A stretch of 64,000 bases of DNA from Eucalyptus grandis. Taxonomy: Eukaryota > Streptophyta > Magnoliopsida > Myrtales > Myrtaceae. Positions 46,480 through 58,156 of the stretch are shown piece by piece. Made by a program: the position numbers and the translations under genes. Location: positions 1,774,630 through 1,838,629 of the forward strand of contig NC_052614.1 in assembly GCF_016545825.1 (NCBI RefSeq). Direction: 5' to 3'. The first letter of the stretch is position 1. The number at the start of each line of letters is the position of its first letter. The notes beneath the pieces are model-generated. The model had not been told where the DNA came from and searched no databases. It was given only the letters and a program-made list of their open reading frames with translations.

Positions 46480-47470
46480 CTGTACAAAATAACTGAGAGG
46501 GATGTTGGTCACTTGATAGAGAATTTCTTTGGGCTAGTAGGTCATATGAAGGGAGGGAATCTATATCTTCTTGGCAGGCTCCAATCCAATAACTGAATCA
46601 AAAATATTTTGTTGTTCAACTACGGAACCTCAGGGTAGTTGGATGCATGAAAGCTTACTTCAGGCAAAAATTACAGGCGTACTAGTATTTACAACTTAGT
46701 CTTAACAGAAACCATTCAAGGATTGGCTCAAGTAATATAGTGCACTCAAAACATTCTCCATATCCAGAAGACAAGATGACAAACGAAGCATTGAGATGTT
46801 TCTGGAGAAAAAATATCCTCTCTGAAGTTTTCCAGTGAGAATAGACAATAGGAACTGCCAAGGCTAGGCATATTATCCTAAGCTCTTATGAATTTAAATT
46901 ACCAAAAGATTAAGCCATATATGATCTTAACATGGATGCAGCTCCCTTACCCTCCTAGTCTCTTTGCTTTCTCCAATTCCTCAGTCTTTCCCTCTTGACC
47001 AGATTGTCATACAATTATGCAGCAGAGCTCGAGATATATCCTATTCAAAAGTTGAACTCCCACGAGTGAACTTGATTAATCACAATGATGTGACGAAGCG
47101 CCCTTCTGTAATGGGAAGAAGATAAATTAAACTTCAAGCAATACAAAAAGTGAGAAACTTTCCCCCTTTAGTCTATGTTTTAGTATCCACTAAATCTCTT
47201 TGTGTAGCGCACGCTCAGTCAGTAAAAGAATGTTCAATCAGTAAAAGAAGATGAGTCAAAAGTAAAATTGCATTGTGAGAGTCACCGCCAGAAATGTAAG
47301 ATCTTTTTAGATGCCTGATGACATTTAGATGGTATTCTGCAGGGGCTAAACCTGCAAACTCCAAGTGGGCAACAAGCATTTCTGCATCGGACATAGCTAG
47401 TCTATCTAGCATAAATGGCATCCCCCCAATTTATGTTCTTCATTTTCATGGACACTTCAACTGGTGTACG
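46480..47470 (-). repeat. APC4 intron 2 segment, copy C
   Basis: Aligns to 41100-42060 and 3645-4560. The minus-strand island at 47421-47215 is open for 68 codons and includes PFMLDRLAMSDAEMLVAHLE and FAGLAPAEYHLNVIRHLKRS. Confidence 0.8.
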
Positions 47471-48275
47471 AAGGGCAACGAGATGGCCATACAGGAGTAT
47501 GGTACGCTTGTGGTCAGTGTAGATGATTGTTGGCTAGGCTATGGAAAAAATCTCTCCCAAGGCAATAACCTGGTCGAGAAGTCGATAGGAATCCATTGCG
47601 CCTATAAAAAAAATCCCTTCATTCAACGAATACCAGCTTGGAATTCTTTACTCGCAAGTAAGTCATCTCTAGATTTGCATTTGCATCACCTACATTCACT
47701 CTTGGTTTCTGTGTAAAAGATCAACTCCTTGGTTCGACGTCACCTTCTCATTCAGACTTCCAAGCACTTTATACCCCTATATTCGTCCAATTCTCTACCG
47801 AACGCAATTCAACCGAGATTGACACTTACAGTGGTTCTTATGGCGAAAAGGGCAGAGTAGCACATTTAGGAAAAGCCTAAGAAGTAGAACGAGATAAGGC
47901 CAACGACTAAATGGGCACACACGCCAAGCCATCATCGAAGAAACGAACTTTCTTGACTCGAAGCAATACCCGGGAGAGATTGTCCACAGCCTCTGCCAAT
48001 TGAAAGTGACGAAGCACCGCCACCTTCGTGTCATCCATGACCATAGCCAGCAAATCCTTCTCCGGATTCTACTTCGCCATCTTCACCTGCCACTCGGGAA
48101 ATTGAGCAAAAACCTCACCAAACCGAGTCGGAAAACAATCGAATCGATCCGCCCGTTAGGAAGTCACAAAAAGAACGCCCGAACGAGAGCCGAACCTAAG
48201 AAGCCAAAGCGGGTCGTCGGAACTCGAAGCCAAAACGGAAGCAAGCGCCGGCGACCCTCCTTTGTCGGTGTCCAT

Positions 48276-48480
48276 TGCTAGAAAGATCCGCAAGTAGCCC
48301 GGAAACGCAGTGTACAGAAGTGACGGAGGCAGTTGAAGAGCGAGACGAAGAATGAAAGAGCGAAGGGAGGAAGGAGGTCCAATCGGGCCGGGCTTTACGA
48401 CTATAAGGCCTTGTCAAACAACGCCCAAAACTGTCCTTTCGGGGCCATGGAGGCTGAAGGGTCAGACTCATGAGGCATCA
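48276..48480 (-). promoter_or_regulatory. 5' flank of APC4 copy C
   Basis: GC-richer than surroundings, as expected for the upstream region of a housekeeping gene, and similar to the flank of copy A near 15.3 kb. No TATA box is obvious. Confidence 0.4.
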
Positions 48481-51400
48481 CATCGATGCGAAGGGGGTGA
48501 ATTAATTATTGAAATGTGATTTGGAATAAGGAATGTGATCATCTTCATTTGCTTAAATGACGATTATCACGTTGATGCAAGTAAAAATCCAAAAGATTTT
48601 TTTGACCCGAACCAAACCACCGTAAGGCCCAATGTTTTAAGCTATTAAATGAACCAGCAAAAGCCCTGACTTGAAAAGATCCAAACTATTTAGTTCAAAT
48701 CAAGTTGTTTTGGATATTTTTTACACCCTTCGCTGGTGGGGGTCATGCGCTCTTGGCTACTTGGCATGTGGTATATATATATATATTGCTAATATGTAAA
48801 AAGTCAACTTGATCAACGGACAGAGGGTAATGAAACCTTATTGGAGAAAACAACAATATACTTGTATTTTTTTACTATATATATACTAGTAACTACATTC
48901 TATGAAATTCCATATCAATTACCTAGGGATAAGAACACTAAGGGTGCCATAACTGTCATATAACATTCACTTGAGTATTAAATTAATGTATAATTGTTCA
49001 TTTGAGTAACTATTTTGACAATATGTCATAAATGGCTTTTTTACTTAATTTTATATCCAACGTGGTTTTCTAAGTCCAACGTTTTGTCCAACATGGCGAG
49101 TTTAAAAAATGTATGTATCTCTCTCCCTCTCTCTAAATACTTCCTCTACTGCAACGATAATGTCTCTCTAAGTGCTTTGTCAAATGATGACATTTCTCTC
49201 TCCCCGAAAGCTTCCTCTATGAAAGTCGTAGACCCCATAGAAGAAAAAGCTTCCTTTCTTGTGCACGTCATCTGTCTTCTTTACTCTCTCTCGCTAACTC
49301 AATGTCACCTCTCTCACTCAATGGAGACTAAAGGCATGGGAAAAGGGAAAAATCAGGACTTGGTGCACGACGAATCTTGTTGGACTTCATGGCCCCAATA
49401 GCAAAAAAGTTTGACTTTTATCTTGGTTTTTAATTTGAATTTAATAATATAATTGGGTTTGTGTATAAAAAAAAGCTGGGATGCTTGGGAGCTGATGATT
49501 GTTCTTTCGCAAAGGATATGATCATTCATTCATTCGACGAGCTTGTTTGTTTTATGTTTGTTTCCACTCAATGTCATGGCTACGTCATAGCATCTATCAA
49601 TTGGCTCTGAAAAAGTTACCGTCAAATGTGTGTTTTCACTGCAAGCCTTACTAGGATTTTCAAGACCTTTGCAACTTTGATGAAAAACAATTTTGGAGCC
49701 ATGGAAAGGAGTTCCATTGTGGGGCAAATCATCTCAAAAGGGTTGAAATTGTCAGGTTCCAATTTGACTTTGTTAAATCATAACTTCTGTTTCCCCTGGC
49801 TAAATTTCTTCTCGAGGAGAAGATAATAATTGACACTGAATTAAGGATGTCGTGTCATGGGGTGCCTGTTGAGCCTCATGATCTTTGGTATTTCCTTGAA
49901 GTGATTCAACTGCAAGAAGGCCATCGAAAAGCTTCACGAAATGCTAAAGTAATAGCCAATTTTCGTTTTAGTAGACCTCATTACGAGCCATGAAAGCATA
50001 AGCAAATCACAGGTGGATGGTACACCCTTGGAAATAGAATTACTTTTTTTGTGCCACTTGTGACAGTGTGTGAAAACAGTATGTGGACAATAAGTTGGGT
50101 TTAACAAATGCTATGATGTTGCTTCATTTTCAATTTTTCGAGCTTAACGTTTTGTTTGGATCGAGCTTTTCCAATTTTCATGAGCAATTTTTCCTCTCAT
50201 CCGATCATGAGCTCCTTTTGAGCCCCAAGATTGCTACATCGATGTGAGACTCCTTTTTGGCAAGAATAAAGCATCGATCCCCTTATTTACAGCGAATTCT
50301 CTTATTGGAGTTGGGCCTTAGTAGTGTATTTGTGAAAAATATTAAAGAGACTCAATCTATCTAGACTAGCACCATCATAAAGAGTCTACGAGGCAATCTA
50401 TCTAATCAATAGCTATGATGGTCTCGATCTATATAGACCGAGGCTAGTTAATTATTTATCTAGTATATGTAATATTTGATAGGCCCAAGCGCTTGTATTG
50501 GTGTGACATGAAAAATTGAAAATTGACATGTCAATGGTGGGACCTACCTTGCCATGAAAGGCATATTCAAATCTCTCTCTATGATAAAAAAATAAAATGC
50601 AAAGGAGCATTTTAATCTCATACTTTACCATTTAATATCATGAAATGTGGTTGGTGCATTATAATCGCATAATACTAAATGTGAAGTAAAATCCTAACAT
50701 GTGTGTGTGTGTAAAATTAAGACTGGAGCAAAGTGTGGCGCCCATGACATCGGTGGATAAAGCGGGAGCAAAGCTTGATGTCAACTCCTTGACCATTGAC
50801 AAGAGTAAGAAGATTAACAAGTTCCTCGACGAACCCTGAGGATTCTAGAATCATAGCGGTAATCCATCTTTCCTGCGCAGGGGTTTTCTAGGGCTGGAAA
50901 ATTCAAAGCCGTTTTGCTGTCATATTTAGTTTCCATACACTCTAATTTTCCTCCTCACCAGATACACAAGAGTGAATGCCTTTCTTGCTGTCTCGGTGTT
51001 TAATCAATCTTAGTTAGTGCAGGTTCCTATGTTGAGATGAAATTCCATAAGCCCCACGACAAATGCAGCCTATCGGTCTGCGTATGATTTTGATCCCTCC
51101 ATATAAAAAAAAAACTAATTTTGATCATATGCAGTGCAACCACATGTGTTCAGGTTTTAAATTCAGTGGTCACGGCGGATCATTCTGTCTAGCGCAAGCT
51201 TCCCATCATCTTGACATCTGTGCAAGCTGTGAATTATTGCATTTGTGGGATGCCAATTTCATTAACTCATACGAGTAATGATCACATTAAAAGTGATGTA
51301 TTGATGATACAAAAAATTATACATTATATTCACTCTAACGTCAATAACTCGTACTTCTTTTATGTTACTAAAAATCTTAAATTAAGTAGTTACAAAATCA

Positions 51401-51875
51401 ATGCTCAATTTTCTTTTTTTGTCACCAGACCCAATAAAAAATATGCTCACAATGACAATAGTGGCCTAAATTTTCGTAATGTTGATTTAAGTCTGTAGTA
51501 TTGATGACACAATTCTTTTTTTTTTTTAATGTATTGGTGTCATATCGAATAAAGTATAGGATTTCTACAAGTAGATGGAGGGTATATTAGGCACGCTACT
51601 ATGAGTTCGAGTTGAGGGGTTTTCGCAATGCAGAAAAAAGAAAAGGTTTGTTAAATTATGCATAGTGAGTATAATTTATAGCTTAGGAAGTATAATTTAA
51701 GGTTTTAGCAGTATTTCCTTTTCTCAAATTACAATGAAATGACTAATCCACCACTTTTGAGCCCATGGAGACTCGTCGTGAAGCCTGAAGTACCTATTAT
51801 GTTTGTAATATAGTTTGATCCGACCTGGCTTGGCCCGCCCGTTAATTCAAATAAGTCCGCCTTGACTAATTTAAT

Positions 51876-51925
<50 letters not shown>

Positions 51926-52692
51926 CTCTTTCTCTTCTGCAATTTTCTCCACATATGGTCAGGAACGAACTCTGCATCGATCGCCGACGAACCACCTTCT
52001 CCTTCCCACATAGCTTCATTAATTAAGGCCATAAAAAATTCAACACAGCACCATGTGTGGATAACGCCATGTTAGATTAACATAGCCATTAGACTTAGGG
52101 TATGGATTTGCTTCTGGATCTTTGAAGGGCCACGATCGATCACTAAGAGTTCAAACGTGTTAAATCGTGATTCATCGGAAATCTTGGAACATGGGTTGGT
52201 GTTGAAAAACAGCTCAAGGAAGTATCCAGTACCGGGCACGGTTTTCGCCGTCATAGCTGGTCTCAAGGATGAGGATCTTTCAAGTTTGGATCTCAACGAA
52301 AGCTTGTGATATGCTTATTGCTCCAATGTATACGGGCTACTCCTTCAATTTTGGTTCGTGCCTTAACTTAATCTATCTAGTAGGCTAAACCCTTCCACAT
52401 CGCTTCTGAAAAAGCTGAGTTTATCTTTAATATTGTTAAAAGAGAGGCATTGTGAGAAGTGGCACAAAGTGAAACAACGTAAGAAGACCTGCAGTGAGGC
52501 TCTCTTGGGTCACGAGGGTATTTCGGTGTGTTGTTTTGATAATTAGGATGACATGTTTATATTTTGTCGTTTTCATTTTTGTAGTTTGAGTAAATTGCAT
52601 CCAACATCACTGCCTTCCTTTCCTTCTCTAAGGATTGCCTCCTCACCTTGATGTTTCAAAAATATGAGATTTTATAACTTTTATAAACATTC
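48481..52692. other. Intergenic, no gene recognised
   Basis: Mostly AT-rich. Weak candidates only: a plus-strand frame at 50748-50840 (MTSVDKAGAKLDVNSLTIDK), a 128-codon plus frame at 49015-49401 and a 74-codon minus frame at 52296-52072 (includes AMTAKTVPGTGYFLELFFNT). None has a domain or splice context I can name. Simple repeats: (TA)n at 48772-48786 and (CT)n at 51881-51923. Confidence 0.4.
51881..51923. repeat. (CT)n microsatellite
   Basis: 43-bp uninterrupted CT run; it creates an artificial Arg-Glu repeat in a minus-strand frame (51729-52019). Confidence 0.95.
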
Positions 52693-52710
52693 AAACTTGA
52701 CTTTCAAGTT
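52693..52710 (+). repeat. Target-site duplication, 5' of the LINE
   Basis: AAACTTGACTTTCAAGTT, identical to 61801-61818 beyond the LINE poly(A). The first two or three A residues cannot be separated from the poly(A) tail, so the duplication is 16-18 bp. Confidence 0.9.
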
Positions 52711-53102
52711 CTTGAAGTGGCCCCTGTGAAATTCTCTCTACGAAATGTAGAGTTTCTTCTACCTCTATGGTAGTTTCTCCACCAATCCCTCCCAGTCACC
52801 ATACCATCTCACGAAGCTTCCAAAGCTGGTTTTCTTTCCCCTGGAGTTGCGATTTTTGCAGCTTCCCTCCGTCAACTTCCACATCACCCATCTGACCTAC
52901 TCCTTCTATTCCCTGCTTCTCCACTCCTTGCTACGTCTTTCTTCTGGTTTGCATGTCACAATCGACTCGCTTGCCGGAAGCCCTCTCTCTTGGTTTACCC
53001 ATTTCCGTCATGGCTGGTCGTTGAGCAAGGGGATTATCCTATGGTATTTCTTTTGCGATTCTGGGTCTTTCTTTATTTTGATTGTTCGATTTTGTCTTTG
53101 AA

Positions 53103-54387
53103 ATGGACCGAACGATTGCTGGAGATGAATTTCGTCTGTCTGCATTATGCAATCGCCTGGGTCACCTGTGGTCTGAACAGCCGTTCAAGTATGGGACGAA
53201 GCAGCCCCTAGCCACAAAATTGAAGAATGCCGGTTAACTCTGGTCGGTAAGATCCTAAACGACCCTTCGGTAAATTTTCTAGCTTTTCAAAATACTATGA
53301 AACGGATATGGAGAATTGATTTAGTGGACATCTCACAAGGGGAAGCTAGTCTATACATTGTAAAGTTTAAAACAGAGGAAGTAAAGCAGAGAGTTCTTGA
53401 GAATTCACCTTGGTTATTCGCCAATCATTTGGTTATATTGAAACCTTGGAGAGCGAACACATCGCTACATTACTATCATTTTACAACATGTGAATTTTGG
53501 GTGCAAGTTTTTGGCTTGCCACTAGAATGCTGCACAGAAAACATGATTAGTAAGGCTGTTGCTCATATAGGCAGGGTGGTAGTTGTGAGGAATGAACATA
53601 AAGATGGCACAACACTTAAAGTGGGGAAGGCTCTGGTAGAAATGGACCTTCAGACCCGCTAAAAACAGGGCTTCTAATCAAAGTAAAAGGAAAGAATCTT
53701 TGGCTAGATTTTCACTATGAGAAACTATCTCATTATTGTTATTCCTGTGGTAAGCTTGGTCATTATGACATGTCTTGCAAAGACTTTCCCTATGAGGAGA
53801 GCAAGATGGATGAAAAAGATAGCCTATTATATGGTTCATGGCTCAGAGCAGAGGTATGGGCACACAGCCCCTTCTGGCGTACCTTTTATGATGAGAATCA
53901 TCCCCAAGATGCTGCTGATGAGTCAATCCCGGAGACCCCTCAACCTCCCTCAGCAATAATCCCTGTTCAAGATTCTCCTCTTGCTGTACCTAAGGTCCAA
54001 GTTCAAACAAATAGAGGCAAACAACCTATGAATGCTCCTGACTGCAATCAAATTATCACATCTTTCAAACCACTTCAATGGCAACCTATGGTGGAGGAAG
54101 CGTCAAGTAAGACTGAACAGGACAAAATTCCTGTCATCCCACAGCATTTAAAGATTAACAAAGTCACACCAAGTTCTATCCAGTCAAAAAAGGTTACACA
54201 CTCACGTCTGAATGCAAGGTCAGGCCCTATTAAGAAAGCAAAAAGACTCACTGCTCATGATGTTTGGTCTCACCTCCAGGAGGAGTTTGATGAATTTGTT
54301 TTGCAAGAAACTCCAATTACTGAGGCAGATGCTCCTGCTTGTTGGGCCTTGTTGGCTGGCCTTAAAAAGCCACCAGGTGAACAATGA
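53103..54387 (+). pseudogene. LINE ORF1 (DUF4283 and CCHC zinc-knuckle RNA-binding protein), broken
   Basis: ORF1 proteins bind LINE RNA. A likely start at 53103 (MDRTIAGDEFRLSALCNRLG) is followed by a frameshift near 53225, after which LTLVGKILNDPSVNF and IWRIDLVDISQGEASLYIVK give the DUF4283 domain, with FWVQVFGLPLECCTENMISK. A second frameshift near 53645 separates EMDLQ from KTGLLIKVKGKNLWLDFHYE and the zinc knuckle CYSCGKLGHYDMSC (CX2CX4HX4C, 53737-53778). The basic, proline-rich tail runs to the TGA at 54385-54387. The order DUF4283, LWL.F.YEKL, CCHC is the standard plant LINE ORF1 layout. Confidence 0.85.
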
Positions 54388-54429
54388 GAGTAGTTGACTG
54401 ATCAAAAAAAAAAAACAATGAGAGTAGTT
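54381..54429 (+). repeat. Short duplication at the ORF1/ORF2 junction
   Basis: ACAATGAGAGTAGTT occurs at 54381-54395 and 54415-54429, separated by a short A-rich filler. The first copy contains an ATGA in which the ORF1 stop overlaps a start codon followed by AGAGTAGTT, the same as the ORF2 start, so the two ORFs probably overlapped by ATGA before a 34-bp insertion. Confidence 0.8.
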
Positions 54430-57400
54430 AATTGGAATTGTCAGGGGTTGGGCAATCCTCTGACAGTTCAAGCTCTACGAGTCTTAGTGACCCAGGATCA
54501 GCCGATGTTTTGTTTTTGATGGAAATGAAAAATCATGAAAAGAAACTCATCTACCTTCAAAGGAAACTCAGATTCTCAGCAAATTTCATCGAAAATCCAG
54601 TAGGTTTGGCTGGAGGTTTGACAGTTTTTTGGAATGATCGAGTGTCTTTGACAGTGACCTCTCACTCTTTGGCTATCCTTGACTTCATCTACACTAACCA
54701 GGCTTATGGGATCACAATGCGTCTTACCTGCTTACATGCTCTAGCAGTTTATCATCTCAGACAAATTTTGTGGACAGAATTAAGGCATATCAGTAACTTA
54801 AACAACTTACCTTGGCTGTGCATAGGCGATTTTAACGAAATTTTGTATCCATGGGAGAAAGTAGGGAAGCATCCTGCCGAGACTCATCGTATGCTTTCTT
54901 TTCGGATCTCCTCAATGATTGTCATCTCATGGACCTAGGAAATAAGGGCTGCGCTTTCACTTGGATTAATAACAGACAGGGCGACGACATTGTTAAGGAG
55001 CGTTTAGACATAATGCTTTGCACAAAGGAATGGAGATTGACTTACCCTCTTGCGGAAGTGTTGGCTTTACCAGCTATTGGATCTGACCACAACCCACTTC
55101 TCTTGTCTATTGAAGCAACACAGTGTCGTAAACAACAAAGATCTTTCTACTTCGAAGCTTACTGGCTTCAAGATATGGAATGTCGCTCCACAATAGCTGA
55201 TTCTTGGGCATCTTCCCAACTTGGAGACATGATGCTACACCGAAAACTACAAGCTATCTCTGCTGCTTTATCATGTTGGAGTTGATCCAAATTTACTAAT
55301 GCCAACCTCCAGATAAGTTTCCTTAAAAACCAGCTCCAAGTGCTGACTAATCAGCCTCATGGCCACTCGAATTAGGTTGTCTTATCTGACCTGAAAGAAC
55401 AAATTCATAAGTTATGGCAACAGGAGGAAAAATTTTGGGCAATGAGATCCGGGGTTAATTGGCTTAGATGGGGGGACAGAAACACGGAGTTTTTCCATGT
55501 AATCACATTTCAAAGAAGACAGCGTAATAGGATCAGCATGCTGCAAGATGACCAACAGACCTAGGTACGCGACCCGAAACTTATAAAAGAGCTTACCTCT
55601 AATTTTTTCAGGAAATTATACACATCTGCAAGGTATAGAGACTATGGCCGGACTCTAACACATTGTAATCAAGTGGTGACATCGGATATAAATAATCATC
55701 TTATAGCAGAAGTTACTAGTGACAAAGTCAAGACTGTGGTTTTTCAATTAGGGGAAACAAAGGCACTAGGTCCAGATGGGTTGAATGGCCAATTCTATCA
55801 AGCACATTGGGACATCTTACATGACAATATCTTCACAGCTGTTCAACAATTCTTTCAAACTGGGGTTATGCTTCTTGAATTTAATCGCACTTCTATTTCT
55901 CTGATCCCAAAAACATCTCACCCTGAAAGATTGGACCAATTCCGCCCCATAAGCCTTTGCAACTTTATTTACAAAATCATTTTAAAAATTATGGCTAATC
56001 GTCTCAAGCCTTGGCTATCACAGCTGATCACACAAGAACAAAGCGCTTTTGTTGGAGGTCGGCAAATCCAAGATAATATTATTGTGGTTCAAGAAGTGCT
56101 GCATCAATTAAGAACACGGAAAAGGAAAAAGCACTTTAATGCTGTCCTTAAACTTGATATGCAGAAGGCATATGATCGGGTTGAATGGGATTTTCTTAAA
56201 GCCTATCTTCTCAAGCTTAGCTTCCATACTCAATGGGTTCACTGGATCTTACAATGCATTACTACGGTTTCTATGAGTGTTAAATTCAACGGTGAATCCC
56301 TACCCTATTTTCATCCGAGTAGAGGTCTGAGACAAGGCGACCCTCTATCTTCATACCTATTCATCCTACTTCAAATGCCTTATCAACTCTTATTAACAAC
56401 GCAGTCGAGATGGGAAACATTAAAGGTATTAAGCTGAATTATTGGTGTCCCACTCTATCTCATTTACTTTTTGCCGATGATGCCATTTTCTTCCTAGAGG
56501 CAAAGCTTACCGAATTTTAGAATTTAGCAAGTGTTCTACATGAATATTGTTCAGCTACAGGACAAGCTATCAATAGAAACAAATATGATATATTTTTTAG
56601 TAAGAATTGCCCTACCAGTTTGCAAGAAAATCTTGCCAAAGAACTAAGAGTACCTATGTTGAATAAATCTGGCAAGTATCTTGGCATACCATCTAACTGA
56701 GGGAAATCTAAACGAGACATGTTTGCGTGGATTTTGGGTCGAGTTCATTCGAAGCTAGAAGGATGGAAGGAGCAGCTTATTTTAAGAGGAGGTAAGGAAG
56801 TCTTAATCAAAACAGTTGTGCAAGCGATTCCTCATTATACAATGTTTGTCTTTAAAATCCCTGCTGTTGTTTGTAAATCTATCAAACGGATGATAGCTAG
56901 GTTCTGTGGCAAACAAAAAACAGCAAATCTAATATTCATTGGAAGAATTGAGAGGCTGTTAAGAGTAGAAAAAATGATGGGGGATTGGGATTTCGTGATC
57001 TTATGGCCTTCAACAAAGCACTATTAGGAAAACAAGCTTGGCGACTAGCTCAACAACCTTCATCTCTGTATAGCAGAGTTCTAAAAGGTCTGTATTTTCC
57101 CTATCATAATTTATGGCAAGCAACTAAAGGTACTAGACCCTCTTGGGGCTGGCAGAGCCTATTGCTGGTCCGAGACTCTATAGCAGATAAGTCTCTTTGG
57201 TCTGTCGGTAATGGTACAAAAATTAAAGTTAGAGAAGATAGATGGCTGCCTAAGGGTGTTCTTAGAGGCCCTACTCCTAGAGGTGAACCTGAAGAAGTTG
57301 CTAGTTTTATGATACTAGATTCTAATGTTTGGAATACAACCTTACTGTGTCAAAGTTTTGACAAACAAACAGTTGAAGAAATTACCTCTATCCCTCTATG

Positions 57401-58151
57401 ACCGCAATTCACGGAGGATAAACTAATTTGGAGCGGAAAGCAAAATGGGGAATTCACAGTGAAGAGTTGTTATAACAAGATTAGAGCCCAGCAAACAAGT
57501 AATCACAACTTTCAAGCTTCTTCCTCTTTTCAAGTGCCTCGCAAACTGTGGAACTCAATTTGGACATTAAATACCACGCCTAAACTCAGATCTTTTTTTG
57601 GTCAGTTTGCAATAATGCATTGGCGACTAAAGAAAATTTATATAAGCGACATATTTTATCAAACCCGCTTTGTTGTCTATGCCCTAACCAAGTACTAGAG
57701 ACATGAACACATTTTCTTGTTTTGTCCATGGACATTAGATGTTTGGTTTCATCTAGAAATCAACATCAATCATCATTTCACAGGAGTGCATCGCATAGAA
57801 AGATCATTGCTTGATCTAATCGGAAAAAAAGACGGCTTACCAGACCTAGCGACAACTACTTCAATCCTCTGGTATATTTGGAAGGCTCGGAATCATTACA
57901 TATTTCGGCAGTAGCAACCAAACGCTGAGCAGGTCGTTTTTTCCGCCTTAGCAGATGCCAGATCCCACTATTGTATCAAGGAGACCCTACAAAGGAGAGG
58001 CTTGCCAAATACAAAAACAACTCAAAGATGGTACAAATAGGACCAAGGAGTCTTAAAGATTAACATTGATGCGGCTTACCGATCCCTTTCTAGTGACGCT
58101 TCGGTGGCTTGTGTGTGTAGGGACTCCTCTGGCCTCTTGATCAACGGTTTC

Positions 58152-58156
58152 ATGCG
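58152..58156 (+). repeat. 5-bp target-site duplication, left of the solo LTR
   Basis: ATGCG, repeated at 61383-61387. It falls within the LINE RNase H coding sequence, which continues directly after the second copy in the same frame. Confidence 0.9.

Larger units (their letters stand above)
43064..48275 (-). pseudogene. APC4 pseudogene copy C (5 exons of the WD40 region, with start codon)
   Basis: Exon 1 48275-48196: ATG present (MDTDKGGSPALASVL), then the LPFQLQFDKPLASQ block is frameshifted. Intron with GTTCGG and GGCAG. Exon 2 48086-47971: VKMAK*NPEKDLLAMVMDD, with TGG to TAG at the conserved W, and FNWQRLWTISPG in a shifted frame. Exon 3 46217-46126: KFITSLCWCLDGKVVSLRFE and ILLHDVK, but its donor has changed from GTAACT (copy B) to CTAAGT. 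Exon 4 43810-43736: [20 protein letters not shown]. Exon 5 43402-43064: NASGNPLAFEDR, then an internal duplication, ending CFSIFGVFPIGN and a GTAAGT donor. The unit abuts copy B directly at about 42.77 kb, so B and C are a head-to-tail tandem pair about 5.5 kb apart. Confidence 0.85.

Noticed and set aside
47318..47716. 132-codon plus-strand frame starting MTFRWYSAGAKPANSKWATS
   Set aside because: It is the antisense of the minus-strand island in APC4 copy C intron 2; the plus frame is broken in copies A and B.
51729..52019. 96-codon frame with (Arg-Glu)n
   Set aside because: Reading of the CT microsatellite; the flanking parts show no domain.
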